The notes: generated from the sequence alone by a model not told the origin. 64,000 bases of DNA from Pseudomonas fluorescens (GCF_001307275.1 NZ_CP012831.1:186001-250000), one strand, 5' to 3'; shown: positions 27,298 to 38,441, numbered from the stretch's first letter. A program made the numbers and translations.

Positions 27298-27510
27298 ATG
27301 TCTAATCGCCAAACCGGCACCGTTAAATGGTTCAACGATGAAAAAGGCTTCGGCTTCATCACTCCTCAAGGTGGCGGTGACGACCTGTTCGTACACTTCA
27401 AAGCTATCGAAAGCGACGGTTTCAAAAGCCTGAAAGAAGGCCAGACCGTTTCCTTCGTGGCTGAGAAAGGCCAAAAGGGTATGCAAGCTGCACAGGTTCG
27501 CCCAGAGTAA
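27298..27510 (+). CDS. cold-shock protein, CspA family
   Basis: 70 aa, a single cold-shock domain with both RNA-binding motifs (KGFGFI and LFVHF). It binds single-stranded RNA/DNA and melts structure, favouring translation at low temperature. TTGGAG lies seven bases before the ATG. The preceding gap of nearly 290 bases (27010-27297) has no credible gene and probably includes a long 5' leader, as is common for these genes. A bidirectional terminator follows at once. Confidence 0.96.
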   Translation: MSNRQTGTVKWFNDEKGFGFITPQGGGDDLFVHFKAIESDGFKSLKEGQTVSFVAEKGQKGMQAAQVRPE

Positions 27511-27523
27511 TTTCTCGGCGCAC

Positions 27524-27556
27524 AAAAAAACCCCGTCCATGTGACGGGGTTTTTTA
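27524..27556. terminator. bidirectional Rho-independent terminator
   Basis: Stem ccccgtc (27531-27537) / gacgggg (27543-27549), with seven A on the left and six T on the right. It serves the cold-shock gene from one side and the I78 inhibitor gene (minus strand) from the other. Confidence 0.92.
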
Positions 27557-27577
27557 TGGGCGATTGAAAACCATCAA

Positions 27578-27892
27578 TCAGCCACAGTTCACCCGGTTGA
27601 TCACCAGGTTGGCATCGGTATTGAGGTTCAGGCGATCGGAGCGGTACTCGAGCGTGACCATGTCGTTGGGCTTGAGGATCCGGGCATTCTGCGCGCCGGC
27701 ACGGGTACGGGCCTGCTCCAGCAACTGTGGCGAGGCCTTCTTGCCAATCGCGAACTCGGCGGCCTTTGCTTCGCAGCGGCTGTGACCGGTCTCGGCCGCC
27801 ACAGGTTCGGGGGTCGATTCAGAGGTGCTGCTGCAACCGCTCAAGAACATGGCGGCCAGCAAAGTACTCAATGACGCGAGCTTCCAAGGCAT
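27578..27892 (-). CDS. I78-family peptidase inhibitor lipoprotein
   Basis: 104 aa from the ATG at 27892 (AAGGAGG upstream). A lipoprotein signal ends at 'FLSGC' (Cys20). The mature part matches the I78 inhibitor plan: a Cys pair ('SRCEAKAA' and the C-terminal 'NRVNCG'), the 'AEFAIGKKAS' segment and the loop preceding 'LNTDANLVINRV'. Such proteins inhibit serine peptidases and probably protect the envelope. Confidence 0.85.
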   Translation of the reverse strand: MPWKLASLSTLLAAMFLSGCSSTSESTPEPVAAETGHSRCEAKAAEFAIGKKASPQLLEQARTRAGAQNARILKPNDMVTLEYRSDRLNLNTDANLVINRVNCG

Positions 27893-28048
27893 GAAGCCTC
27901 CTTTTTTCGATGAATAAACAGAAAACGTGCGACAGCCCAAACGGCGCTTGGTTTCAACACCGCAGGCATCAGCCTGGGGAAAGCTGGCAGTTTGCCTGAG
28001 CCCGTTCCCGCTGTTCAGGCCTGAATCGTGACTGGATATGAACGCGGC

Positions 28049-28354
28049 TCAATAAACATCAATGTAATCGAAGGGCGGATTGGGCCAGTTGTCCTTCAGC
28101 GCGTTGTAGATCTGCATGACCCAGACCTCGTCGCTGGCAGCGACCCGACCGACGTACCCCGAACCCTTCGCCCAAGTTTCGAGCCGAAACCGCAAACCCT
28201 CGATGTCAACGCCACCGACCACACCCGAGGACAAATAGGCGATGCCGTCCTTGGTCACGCGCAGCTGGGTATGCTCGTCGTCACTGGCCGAGGCCAGCAA
28301 TTGACGAACCGCCTCGACGGTCAGGCCATCAGGAGCGTTCAAATCTATCTGCAC
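28049..28354 (-). CDS. conserved small hypothetical protein (101 aa)
   Basis: The start is chosen at GTG 28354, which has AAAGGAGC upstream; a longer in-frame extension to 28438 lacks any signal. The protein begins M-Q-I-D-L-N-A-P-D-G-L-T and is soluble, mixed alpha/beta and acidic, with 'GYVGRVAASDEVWVMQIYNAL'. No domain recognised. Short intergenic spaces separate it from its neighbours. Confidence 0.75.
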   Translation of the reverse strand: MQIDLNAPDGLTVEAVRQLLASASDDEHTQLRVTKDGIAYLSSGVVGGVDIEGLRFRLETWAKGSGYVGRVAASDEVWVMQIYNALKDNWPNPPFDYIDVY

Positions 28355-28483
28355 GGCGAAGCTCCTTTGAAAAATAAAGGAACAAGTGTCGCACAGCCCT
28401 CCCCCAATGCCTAAGTCGCAGTGCCAAATCCCGGGCAAAAATGTTTAACTCAGCCTACAGACCTCCAACTCGCGAGCCCGACC

Positions 28484-28681
28484 ATGAGCACCGTCAGTAT
28501 CGAAGCCACCATCAATGCCAAATGGTCGGAGGGCCACAGCTCCTATAGCCCCGGAAGCCCGGAGGAACTGGCAATCATCTGCATAGAGTTGTTGGTGAAA
28601 GAGTTGGGGATAGAAGTCGCCCGCAACTTCATCCAGCAGACATTCGAGCGCTACCCGAGCATCGTCGACACCGTGGATTGA
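28484..28681 (+). CDS. small acidic hypothetical protein (65 aa)
   Basis: ATG at 28484, weak ribosome site. It reads as one compact helical protein ('PEELAIICIELLVKELGIEV' and 'NFIQQTFERYPSIVDTVD'). No family recognised. Codon use fits the host. It ends convergently with the ribose operon 48 bases away. Confidence 0.6.
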   Translation: MSTVSIEATINAKWSEGHSSYSPGSPEELAIICIELLVKELGIEVARNFIQQTFERYPSIVDTVD

Positions 28682-28728
28682 GGCACGCGCCCGCAGGTCC
28701 AGCCTGGGGGCGCTATAAGCCAGGCAGA

Positions 28729-29757
28729 TTACTTCAGGCGCGCCAGGCGCTCGGTCAGCAAGTCAAAGAACCCCTGGGCATCGCCGTTTTCCACCCAGAA
28801 CGCGTTCTTCGGCGCTTTCAGGCCATCGTACCAGTCGACGATGGTCTGCCCGAACGTCGGGCCCTCGCGACTGTCCACCACGACATTGACCGAACGGCCA
28901 GTGAACAATTGCGGCTTGAGCAGGTAGGCAATCACGGTCGCATCATGCACCGGCCCGCCCGTCATGCCGTAGTGCTCCATGTCGCCCTTGACGTATTCGT
29001 TGAGGATATCGCCCACCAGCTTGCTGGCATTGTTGTTCAGCGCCGCGATCTGCTTCAGGCGCGCCTCGCTGGTGAGAATCTTGTGGGTCACGTCCAATGG
29101 CAGGTAGGTCAGCTTCACGCTGCTCTTGGCCACCACCTCGGCCGCCTGCGGATCGGCGAACAGATTGAACTCGGCCACCGGGGTGATATTGCCGCCGTTG
29201 AAGTGCGCACCGCCCATGATCACCACTTCCTTGATGCCCTGGACAATGTCCGGTTCCTGGACCAACGCCAGCGCCAGGTTGGTCTGCGGCCCCAGCATGG
29301 CAATGGTGATGCTGTGGGGCTTGGCCGCCTTCAGCGTGTCGATCAGGTAGTTGACGGCATTGCCTTCGGCGAGCCCCTTCTTCGGCTCGTGCACCGTGAC
29401 ACCCGACAGGCCTTCCTTGCCATGGATGTTTTCTGCGTAGATGGGCGTGCGCATCAAGGGTTTCGGCGCACCGGCGTAGACCGGCACGTCTTCGCGCCCC
29501 GCCCATTCACGGGCCAGGCGAGCGTTGCGCGAGGTCTTGTCCAGGCGCACATTGCCGGCGACGGTGGTCAGCGCACGGATATGCAGCTCCTCGGGCGACG
29601 CCAGGGCGAACAGCAGCGCCACCACGTCGTCGGCGCCTGGGTCGGTGTCGATGATCAGGTCGATCTTTTCCGCCGCCTGGGCGCTCGTTGCAGTGATCAA
29701 TGACAAAAGCAGCAGACTCCGGATCAGTTGATGCATTTTCTCAGCATAGCGGTGCAT
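28729..29757 (-). CDS. exported nucleoside hydrolase (IunH family)
   Basis: 342 aa. An N-terminal signal peptide (1-28, cleaved after AQA) is followed by the inosine-uridine hydrolase fold. The calcium-site motif DTDPGADD is at residues 37-44, and 'NGGNITPVAEFNLFADPQAA' and 'PVHDATVIAYLL' are further family marks. It would split ribonucleosides in the periplasm into base and ribose. As last gene of the ribose operon it would feed RbsB directly; that coupling is inference from context. AAGGAG lies seven bases before the ATG at 29757. Confidence 0.92.
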   Translation of the reverse strand: MHRYAEKMHQLIRSLLLLSLITATSAQAAEKIDLIIDTDPGADDVVALLFALASPEELHIRALTTVAGNVRLDKTSRNARLAREWAGREDVPVYAGAPKPLMRTPIYAENIHGKEGLSGVTVHEPKKGLAEGNAVNYLIDTLKAAKPHSITIAMLGPQTNLALALVQEPDIVQGIKEVVIMGGAHFNGGNITPVAEFNLFADPQAAEVVAKSSVKLTYLPLDVTHKILTSEARLKQIAALNNNASKLVGDILNEYVKGDMEHYGMTGGPVHDATVIAYLLKPQLFTGRSVNVVVDSREGPTFGQTIVDWYDGLKAPKNAFWVENGDAQGFFDLLTERLARLK

Positions 29758-29787
29758 GGCGCACTCCTTGTGCAGGGTAGAACAGGG

Positions 29788-30192
29788 TTAGAACGTCACT
29801 CCAGCGACCAGCACGATATTGCAGTACGGCGAGCATTCGCCTGTGCGAATGATCGCCCGTGCCTGTCGGCTGATGACCTTGAATTGCTCATGGCTGACCA
29901 ACGCCCGCTCACCCAACGCCCCCTCGGCATTCAGCGTCTCTAGGGTTGCCAGGGCCAACGGCTGTTTGTCGAGGATTTCCTCGGCCAGGACATGGCTTTC
30001 CACCTGCATTTCGCTGAGCACCACCTTCAAGGTGCTGACGAAGTCAGGAATGCCATGGGTCAGGGCCAGGTCGATCAATTCGACCTGGGGCGGCACGGGC
30101 AGGCCGGCATCCCCGATGACCACCTTGTCGCCATGGCCGAGGGAAGCGATCAGTCGGGACAGTGCCACATTCAATAACGGCGTCTTTTTCAT
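29788..30192 (-). CDS. rbsD: D-ribose pyranase
   Basis: 134 aa, full length. It interconverts beta-pyranose and beta-furanose ribose for the kinase. The catalytic His lies in '[21 protein letters not shown]' and the C-terminal '[13 protein letters not shown]' is a family signature. It overlaps rbsK by four bases. Confidence 0.97.
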   Translation of the reverse strand: MKKTPLLNVALSRLIASLGHGDKVVIGDAGLPVPPQVELIDLALTHGIPDFVSTLKVVLSEMQVESHVLAEEILDKQPLALATLETLNAEGALGERALVSHEQFKVISRQARAIIRTGECSPYCNIVLVAGVTF

Positions 30193-31103
30193 GATTTGAA
30201 AGCCTGTACTTCCAGCAACGTGGGGATTGAAGGTTGCGCGCCGGCGCGGGTGACCGACAGCGCGGCGGCGACCTGGCCGAAACGAATCGCATCGACCTCG
30301 CTTTTGCCGCAGGCCAAGGCTGCCGCGAAGCCGCCGACAAAGGTATCCCCGGCGGCCGTGGTATCCACGGCCTTGACCCGCGGGGCCGGGAAATGCTCGA
30401 AGCTGGCGCCGTTGGCGAACATCAGCCCCTGGGCCCCCAGGGTGACGATCACCTTGCCGGCACCGGCGGCGATCAAATGCGCTGCGGCGGCCTCTGCGGT
30501 TTCCAGGGAATCCACCGCCAGCCCGCTCAGCACCGCGGCTTCGCTTTCATTGGGAATCAAGTAGTCGATGCAGGCATACCAGTCGGCGGGCAACGCATGG
30601 GAAGCCGGCGCTGGGTTGAGGATGACGATTTTGCCCAACGCCCGCCCGCGCTTGAGGGCATGGCCGACGGTGGCATCCGGCACTTCGAGCTGGCAGATGA
30701 TGACATCGGCGCTTTGCAGCACGTCATCGACACCGTCCAGGACCTCGGCGGTGAGCGCACCGTTGGCACCGGCGACGATAACGATCGCATTCTGGCTGTT
30801 GTCGTCGACGACAATCAGCGCCACGCCACTGGAGCCCTGCTCCACGCGGACCGCCTGGCAGTCGATGCCCTCGGCCAGCAATGCGCCGCGCAATTGCTCG
30901 CCATAGGCATCGTCGCCCACGCAACCGACCATCGACACCTGCGCCCCCAGGCGCGCGGCGGCTACCGCCTGGTTGGCGCCCTTGCCACCCGGAATGGTGG
31001 CGAACGACTCGCCGATCAGTGTTTCACCGCCACGGGGCAAGCGCGGCGCCCGGGTCACCAGGTCCATGTTCAGACTGCCTATCACCACTACTTTTGCTGG
31101 CAT
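30189..31103 (-). CDS. rbsK: ribokinase
   Basis: 304 aa, PfkB family. The sugar-binding '[15 protein letters not shown]' is at the N-terminus, '[10 protein letters not shown]' in the middle and the anion hole and catalytic base in '[17 protein letters not shown]'. It phosphorylates ribose to ribose-5-phosphate in the cytoplasm. Confidence 0.97.
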   Translation of the reverse strand: MPAKVVVIGSLNMDLVTRAPRLPRGGETLIGESFATIPGGKGANQAVAAARLGAQVSMVGCVGDDAYGEQLRGALLAEGIDCQAVRVEQGSSGVALIVVDDNSQNAIVIVAGANGALTAEVLDGVDDVLQSADVIICQLEVPDATVGHALKRGRALGKIVILNPAPASHALPADWYACIDYLIPNESEAAVLSGLAVDSLETAEAAAAHLIAAGAGKVIVTLGAQGLMFANGASFEHFPAPRVKAVDTTAAGDTFVGGFAAALACGKSEVDAIRFGQVAAALSVTRAGAQPSIPTLLEVQAFKS

Positions 31104-31126
31104 ACATCACTACTCATCAATTCGGT

Positions 31127-32146
31127 TCAGCGGTATTGGGCGAATGTACCGGACAGCGGTGCAGTCGACTCTCGCAAGACAATACTCGGCGTCACGATCC
31201 GCTGGTCGGTGGCAAGGCCCGGCGTAGCGATACGCCGCAGCAGCACTTCGGCCGCCATCTCCCCGAGCTGCAGGATCGACTGCCCCACCGTGGTCAACGC
31301 CGGGTAGACATAGCGGCTCATCTGGATGTCATCGAAACCGATGACCGACAGTTCGCTGGGCACGCGCACATTGCGTTCAGCCGCGGCGCGCAGCACACCG
31401 ATGCCGATCATGTCGTTGGCCGCGAAGATCGCGCTGGGCGGCCGCTGTTCAAGCAGTTGCGCAGCGGCGCGGTAACCGCCGGTACTGGTGAAATCGCTTT
31501 CGAGCATACGCTCGACGGGCAGCTCGATCCCGGCCTCTTTCAGCGCCCGGCAGTAACCGGCCAGGCGCATCTGCGCCACGCTGGTATCGGCCGGGCCGCC
31601 GATGAAGGCGATGTCGTGGTGACCCAACTCCAGCAGGTGCCGGGTCGCCAGGTAGGCGCCGTATTCATGATCGATGCGCACCAGGTCCGCGTCGACGCCC
31701 TCGAGCCCGCGGTCGACGATCACCATGGGCGTGCGCACGCTGGCCAGGCCCTCGGCCAGGCCGACATCGCCTCCGGCGGACGCGAAGATCAGGCCATCGA
31801 TGCGTTTTTCCAGCAGCACCCGCAGGTAGCTGCGTTGCTTGTCCGGGTTGTCGTCGGAGTTGCACAGGATCACGCAATAGCCGTTGCGCTCACAGTAATC
31901 CTCGATGCCCCGGGCCAACTCGGCAAAGTAAGGGTTGAGGCTGTTGGGCACCAGCAGGCCGATGGTCGCCGTGGTCTTGGCCTTGAGCGACCGGGCCACG
32001 GCGCTGGGCACATAGTCCAGGCGCTCGATGGCCGCCTCGACCTTGAGCCGCACTTCTTCGCTGACCGGCCGCGTCTTGTTCACCACGTGGGACACGGTGG
32101 TGTAGGAAATCCCCGCGAGCGCTGCTACATCCTTGATCGTCGCCAT
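31127..32146 (-). CDS. rbsR: ribose operon repressor, LacI family
   Basis: 339 aa. An N-terminal helix-turn-helix ('IKDVAALAGISYTTVSHVVN') with hinge is followed by a periplasmic-binding-type ligand domain. It lies inside the operon it should control, three bases after rbsC. The matching operator is the 14-bp palindrome at 35746-35759 ahead of rbsB. Confidence 0.95.
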   Translation of the reverse strand: MATIKDVAALAGISYTTVSHVVNKTRPVSEEVRLKVEAAIERLDYVPSAVARSLKAKTTATIGLLVPNSLNPYFAELARGIEDYCERNGYCVILCNSDDNPDKQRSYLRVLLEKRIDGLIFASAGGDVGLAEGLASVRTPMVIVDRGLEGVDADLVRIDHEYGAYLATRHLLELGHHDIAFIGGPADTSVAQMRLAGYCRALKEAGIELPVERMLESDFTSTGGYRAAAQLLEQRPPSAIFAANDMIGIGVLRAAAERNVRVPSELSVIGFDDIQMSRYVYPALTTVGQSILQLGEMAAEVLLRRIATPGLATDQRIVTPSIVLRESTAPLSGTFAQYR

Positions 32147-32149
32147 GGT

Positions 32150-33123
32150 TCAACCCCGCCGACTGGCGCGCTGACTGCGATAGGTATCGAGCACGACCGC
32201 CACCACGATCACCGCACCGGTGATGATGCGCTTGGTCGGCTCGGTAGCGCCGATCTGCGCCAGACCCGCCGCCAGCACGGAGATGATCAACACGCCAAAG
32301 AAGGTACTGATGACCGAGCCTCGCCCACCCATCAGGCTGGTACCGCCGATGACCACCGCCGCGATCACCTGCAGTTCCAGCCCTGAGCCGGCGTTCGGGT
32401 CCGCGGCTTCCAGGCGGGAAATCTGGAACAACGCCGCCACGCCGGCCAGCAAGCCCATCAGGCTGAACACCAGGATCTTGTAGGGCTTTGGATTGATGCC
32501 GGCCAGGCGCACGGCTTCTTCATTGGTGCCGATGCCGATCAGGTAGCGACCGAACACTGTGCGGGTCAGCACCGCCTGGGCAATGAAGATCACCAGCAAG
32601 GCGATGATGAACGAAGGCGAGATACCAAAGGCGATGGGGTTGGACAGCCAGGCGAACGAGTCGCCGATGTAGGCGGTCCGGGAACCGGTCATCTGGTACG
32701 CCAGGCCCCGGGCCATTTCCAGCACGCCGAGGGAGACGATGAACGATGGAATCCGCCACGCAACGGTGATCGAACCGGTGACCGTACCCGCCAGCGCCGC
32801 CACGGCCATACCGAGCAAGGCCGACGGCCAGACGCTCCAGCCCCAGCCGAGCACGGCCACGCTGACCGTCGAGGCCGCCAGTGCCAGCACCGAGCCCACC
32901 GACAGGTCGATGCCGCCGATGATCAGGATGAACGTCATGCCGACCGCCAGCACCATCAGATCGGGAATCTGGTTGGCCAAGGTGCTGAACGTGTCATAGG
33001 ACAGGAAATGGCTGCTCAGGGTTGAGAACAGCGCGACCATGGCCAGCAGTGCGCCGGCCAGGCCCAGGTAGGTCCCGAGGCCATAGAAGTTGCCACTCGA
33101 TTTGCCGACGGCAGATGCGGTTT

Positions 33124-33127
<4 letters not shown>
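32150..33127 (-). CDS. rbsC: ribose ABC transporter permease
   Basis: 325 aa, mostly membrane helices, with the sugar-permease family segments 'GGIDLSVGSVLALAA' and 'SLMGGRGSVISTFFG'. It forms the channel of the RbsABC importer. It overlaps rbsA by four bases. Confidence 0.97.
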
Positions 33128-34677
<1,550 letters not shown>

Positions 34678-34732
34678 AACAAACTCTCCAATGCGCTCGC
34701 CCGGATGGGCGAGCACCGTTGTGGCGCCAGGA

Positions 34733-35692
34733 TTACGGCTTGGTCACCAGCTCGACCGGAGTTTCGATAACGCCGTTGGTACCGCTGTCGACTTTTTCGC
34801 CCTTGAGCATCTTCAGCGCTGTTTCGATGCCGAACACGGCCTGCTTGGCGGCGAACTGGTCGGCAGTCGCCAGGACACGACCGTCCTTGAGCATTGGCTT
34901 GATGGCATTGATGTTGTCGTAGCCGACCACCTGTACTTTGCCGGCCTTGCCCGCCGCGCGCACGGCCGATACGGCACCGACCGCCATGCTGTCGTTGCCG
35001 GCCAGCAGTGCCTTGATGTTCGGGTATTCGCTGAGCATCGACGCGGCAACCTGGTTGCCCTTGTTGATTTCCCAGTCGCCGGATTGCAGGGACACGACCT
35101 TGACCTGCGCCGCCTCCATCGCATCCTTGAAGCCCGCGGTGCGTGCCTGGGCGTTGGTAGTGGTGGAGACACCTTCGATGATGCCGACTTCGTCACCGGC
35201 CTTGAGTTGCTTGGCCAGGTACTCGCCCACCAGCCGCGCGCCCTTGCGGTTGTCAGGGCCTACGAACGGTACGTTGATGTTCTTGCTCTTGACCACGGCC
35301 GGATCGAGTTGGTTATCGATGTTGATGACCGTGATGCCGGCATCCACGGCTTTCTTGATCACCGGCACCATGGCCTTGGAGTCCGCTGGCGCGATGATCA
35401 GGGCATCGACCTTGGACACGATCATCTGCTCGACGATGCGGATCTGGTTGGCGGTGTCGGTTTCATCCTTGATCCCGTTGGAGATCAGGTCGAAATCGGC
35501 GGAGTGTTCCTTCTGATAAGCCTTGGCGCCGTCTTCCATGGTCAGGAAGAATTCGTTGGCCAGGGATTTCATAACCAGGGCAACCTTGGGCTTTTCTGCG
35601 GTCTGGGCGAATGCCGAGGAGATAGGCAGCGCAGCGGATGCGGCCGCGAGCATGGCAACAGCGAGAAGGCGTCCAGCGAATGGCAACTTCAT
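34733..35692 (-). CDS. rbsB: ribose ABC transporter substrate-binding protein
   Basis: 319 aa. A signal peptide (about 1-29, SSAFA) precedes a two-lobed sugar-binding fold typical of RbsB, with 'IIAPADSKAMVPVIKKAVDA' and 'NAQARTAGFKDAMEAA'. First gene of the rbs operon. The leader between it and the operator is about 50 bases. Confidence 0.97.
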   Translation of the reverse strand: MKLPFAGRLLAVAMLAAASAALPISSAFAQTAEKPKVALVMKSLANEFFLTMEDGAKAYQKEHSADFDLISNGIKDETDTANQIRIVEQMIVSKVDALIIAPADSKAMVPVIKKAVDAGITVINIDNQLDPAVVKSKNINVPFVGPDNRKGARLVGEYLAKQLKAGDEVGIIEGVSTTTNAQARTAGFKDAMEAAQVKVVSLQSGDWEINKGNQVAASMLSEYPNIKALLAGNDSMAVGAVSAVRAAGKAGKVQVVGYDNINAIKPMLKDGRVLATADQFAAKQAVFGIETALKMLKGEKVDSGTNGVIETPVELVTKP

Positions 35693-35745
35693 GGGTTCAC
35701 TCCGATCTTATGATTATTGTGAGCAAATCAATGCACGGAACGCCG

Positions 35746-35759
35746 CGCAAACGTTTGCG
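35746..35759. promoter_or_regulatory. LacI-type operator, probable RbsR site
   Basis: The perfect palindrome cgcaaacgtttgcg is the consensus for LacI/PurR/RbsR-class repressors. It sits 54 bases before the rbsB start, in a spot suited to block its promoter. I saw no second copy in the operon. Confidence 0.85.
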
Positions 35760-35825
35760 TGAAGTGAACTATGGTAAGGCTTCGCAGATTTGTCAACGTT
35801 GCGGTTTGACCCGCAACGTTGAAAC

Positions 35826-36278
35826 TCAGGCCGTCGTATTGACCACCGAACCCGAACCGCTGCCTTTGGACAACTCCGTGACCAGGTGGCCGGTGACTTC
35901 CAGCAAAGCGCCACTGGTATCGGCGATCTGCCCCTGGACTGCCATGACCGCCGAAGTCTTGGCTTCCTCCGTGGCATAGTCGCGCGCCTGTGCAGCGGCC
36001 AGTTGCTGTTGCTGCTCCCTGAGCTGCTGCTGAAGCTCTTGCATCCGCTTGAGCAGCACCTGGACCGCCACGCTCTGGGTGCTGCCACCCTCCTGCGCCT
36101 GGTCGGTTGCTTCAGCGCCAGCGCCCATGCCCGTACGGACCTTGCCCGAGGTTTGCGTTGTACCCAGGGCCTCATCGGCGGCCTGGTCTTCTGCCTCGCT
36201 CAAAGCCTTCAGGGTGGCGGCGGATTTTCCGCCGATGGTCACCGCTGCCGCATTGGGAAAGCCGATGGAAAACGACAT
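35826..36278 (-). CDS. hypothetical protein with coiled coil (150 aa)
   Basis: ATG at 36278 (MSFSIGFPNAAAV; GGAGTTTT upstream); an upstream extension to 36347 lacks signals. It has a low-complexity Ala/Thr/Gly/Glu N-terminal half, a Gln-rich coiled coil around residues 75-105 ('MQELQQQLREQQQQLAAAQA') and a Ser/Gly tail. No signal peptide. It resembles secreted or appendage-linked small Pseudomonas proteins only in composition. Function unknown. It lies upstream of the rbs operon on the same strand but before the rbs operator. Confidence 0.72.
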   Translation of the reverse strand: MSFSIGFPNAAAVTIGGKSAATLKALSEAEDQAADEALGTTQTSGKVRTGMGAGAEATDQAQEGGSTQSVAVQVLLKRMQELQQQLREQQQQLAAAQARDYATEEAKTSAVMAVQGQIADTSGALLEVTGHLVTELSKGSGSGSVVNTTA

Positions 36279-36499
36279 GTCAAAACTCCATGAAGGGGGA
36301 TTCCTACGAAGGTCATCGCCCGCCGAAGCCGTTTCTTGAGCGCCCACTGAAACCCGTCGATAGCTTCGTCACCCTGAGCGGCAACACCCGTGTACATCAG
36401 CCGATAAAAAATTCCTTTTTCCCACACCAAAACGAAAAAAGTGCTGTCAGACGATCTTCTTGAATTTTAAGTAGTTGCGTAAATGCCTACGGTTAAATA

Positions 36500-36515
36500 C
36501 TGTATGCCCGTACAG
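36500..36515. promoter_or_regulatory. LexA (SOS) box
   Basis: CTGTATGCCCGTACAG fits the CTG-N10-CAG rule with a symmetric five-base arm on each side (CTGTA/TACAG). It lies 18 bases before the GTG of the DUF1654 gene, so LexA would cover the promoter. The pair DUF1654-endA is therefore probably induced by DNA damage. Confidence 0.8.
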
Positions 36516-36533
36516 CTTAATAAGGATAATCCT

Positions 36534-36782
36534 GTGGCCACCCCCTCCGCTGCAACCACCCCCTTAGATTCCTATACACGACTCGGCCTCCGGGTCTCGA
36601 AAATCATCAACGCCCCCACCGCGCAAAAAGCCAAGGCCGCCCTGATCTTCCGCCTACCCGACGAGCCGGTGGATGAGTGGGAGCGCCTCCTGGAAGAAAT
36701 CGACGAGAACGACAACGTGACCCTCGCCTATCGCGACGATGGTGGTGTGCAGGTTTTCTGGGTTGTGCCGAAGGAAGATTGA
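36534..36782 (+). CDS. DUF1654 protein, SOS-controlled
   Basis: 82 aa from the GTG at 36534 (TAAGGAT upstream); a longer reading from 36483 would run through the LexA box. It contains the DUF1654 core from 'SYTRLGLRVSKIINAP' to 'DDGGVQVFWVVP'. The family is almost confined to Pseudomonas and phages and has no known function. The gene is followed by endonuclease I after five bases, so the two are cotranscribed. Confidence 0.85.
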   Translation: MATPSAATTPLDSYTRLGLRVSKIINAPTAQKAKAALIFRLPDEPVDEWERLLEEIDENDNVTLAYRDDGGVQVFWVVPKED

Positions 36783-36787
36783 GCCTG

Positions 36788-37477
36788 ATGAGTGTTCGCT
36801 GTTTAGCTTTTTTGCTTGTGTTCATCGCCATGGGCGCACAGGCCGGCGCCCCGCGCACCTTCAACGAAGCCAAGAAAATCGCCTGGAAGCTCTATGCTCC
36901 GCAATCCACCGAGTTCTACTGCGGCTGTAAGTACACCGGCAATCGCGTGAACCTGGCCGCCTGCGGTTACGTACCGCGCAAGAATGCCAGCCGTGCTGCC
37001 CGCATCGAGTGGGAGCATATTGTCCCGGCCTGGCAGATCGGCCATCAGCGTCAATGCTGGCAAGAAGGCGGTCGCAAGAACTGCACCCGCTATGATCCAG
37101 TCTATCAACGGGCCGAGGCCGACCTGCACAACCTGGTGCCGAGCATCGGGGAAGTGAATGGCGATCGCAGCAATTTCAGTTTTGGCTGGCTGCCGGAGCA
37201 AAAGGGCCAATACGGCTCATGCCTGACCCAGGTGGATTTCAAGGCCAAGAAGGTCATGCCCCGTCCTTCCATCCGGGGGATGATCGCCCGGACCTATTTC
37301 TACATGAGCAAGCAATATGGCCTGCGCCTGTCGAAACAGGACCGGCGCCTGTATGAAGCCTGGGACAAGACCTACCCGGTCGAAAGCTGGGAACGTCAGC
37401 GCAACCAGAGCGTGGCGTGCGTCATGGGACGCGGGAACGAGTTCGTGGGACCGGTGGACATGAAGGCCTGCGGTTGA
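36788..37477 (+). CDS. endA: endonuclease I, periplasmic or secreted
   Basis: 229 aa. The signal peptide ends about residue 19 (MGAQA). The beta-beta-alpha-metal nuclease centre is 'IEWEHIVPAW' with its catalytic His and the downstream 'DLHNLVPSIGEVNGDRSN'. Cysteines suggest disulfides. It cuts double-stranded DNA outside the cytoplasm. Linkage to a LexA box is notable for this enzyme. Confidence 0.93.
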   Translation: MSVRCLAFLLVFIAMGAQAGAPRTFNEAKKIAWKLYAPQSTEFYCGCKYTGNRVNLAACGYVPRKNASRAARIEWEHIVPAWQIGHQRQCWQEGGRKNCTRYDPVYQRAEADLHNLVPSIGEVNGDRSNFSFGWLPEQKGQYGSCLTQVDFKAKKVMPRPSIRGMIARTYFYMSKQYGLRLSKQDRRLYEAWDKTYPVESWERQRNQSVACVMGRGNEFVGPVDMKACG

Positions 37478-37506
37478 CCTGGCATTTGTGAACAGCACAA
37501 AACCAA

Positions 37507-37598
37507 CTGTGGGAGCGAGCTTGCTCGCGATAGGGACAGGCCAGTCAACATCAACGTTGGCTGATCCACCGCTATCGCGAGCAAGCTCGCTCCCACAG
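37507..37598. repeat. paired REP (inverted) element
   Basis: Two Pseudomonas REP units in opposite orientation (tgtgggagcgagcttgctcg and its complement) separated by about 40 bases. It fills the space between endA and the SPOR gene. Confidence 0.92.
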
Positions 37599-37633
37599 GT
37601 TTTGGGGCTTGGCTGACTTTTTGGGCTGCCCGA

Positions 37634-37999
37634 TTACTGAGCCGTCGGGTAATCCACCACCAACGTCTCGATGTTGCGCTTCTTCGCCCGGACCAGGGCG
37701 GCCGTGACCTGCTCCTGCTTGGCTTGGGCTTCGGCCTCGGAGCTGAAAGGGCCGACCAGGATGCGCTCCTTGCCGTTCTCCCGTACTACGTTCGACATGA
37801 AGCTGTGCTCGATGAGCCAACCGGTCAGGTCGCTGACAGCCTGCGGTGTCTCGCCACGAACCTCGACGGCCCACTGCGGCGCGGCAGCGACGGCCGGTGC
37901 GGAGGTGGCGGCGGGTTTCGGCTTCGGTGCTTCGACGTCACGCCCTTCACCGCATCCTGCCAGCACCAATACCGCGATAACCCAAGCCAATTTACGCAC
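37634..37999 (-). CDS. SPOR-domain lipoprotein
   Basis: 121 aa from the GTG at 37999 (AGGGGA upstream); ATG 38020 is an alternative. The lipobox is 'LVLAGC'. A Pro/Ala linker is followed by a SPOR domain ('WAVEVRGETPQAVSDLTGWL' to the end), which binds denuded septal peptidoglycan. Probably a cell-envelope protein acting at division sites. Confidence 0.85.
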   Translation of the reverse strand: MRKLAWVIAVLVLAGCGEGRDVEAPKPKPAATSAPAVAAAPQWAVEVRGETPQAVSDLTGWLIEHSFMSNVVRENGKERILVGPFSSEAEAQAKQEQVTAALVRAKKRNIETLVVDYPTAQ

Positions 38000-38246
38000 A
38001 ACGTTTCCCCTGGAAGACATGAGGCATGGATTTTAGCACCCGTGCCTCTCAAGATCGCCGCAAACAATGCTCAAAACACGAGAATCCTGCCCGGCGTCTC
38101 TGTATAGTCGCACCCTGGGAATTAATGCTGCATCTGCACGTCAGAAAGAGGCACCCACATTGTGACACTTAGCACTAATCTATAAGCAGTACCGACATCT
38201 GCACTGTCTGAATCAGGTGCCCTATAAAGCAATCAAGGAGAACACC

Positions 38247-38441
38247 ATGCTGATACTCACCCGCAAAGTCGGTGAAAGCATAAATATTGGTGACGACATC
38301 ACGATCACCATTCTGGGCGTTAGCGGCCAACAAGTACGGATCGGCATCAACGCCCCGAAAAACGTTGCGGTGCATCGTGAAGAGATCTATCAGCGTATTC
38401 AGGCCGGCCTTACCGCCCCTGACAAGCCGCAAACTCCCTGA
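38247..38441 (+). CDS. csrA: carbon storage regulator CsrA/RsmA
   Basis: 64 aa, beginning [17 protein letters not shown] with the conserved RNA-binding '[25 protein letters not shown]'. A dimeric post-transcriptional repressor that binds GGA sites near ribosome-binding sites; in Pseudomonas it controls secondary metabolism, motility and biofilm. CAAGGAG lies seven bases upstream. In many Pseudomonas it has a paralogue elsewhere. Confidence 0.97.
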   Translation: MLILTRKVGESINIGDDITITILGVSGQQVRIGINAPKNVAVHREEIYQRIQAGLTAPDKPQTP

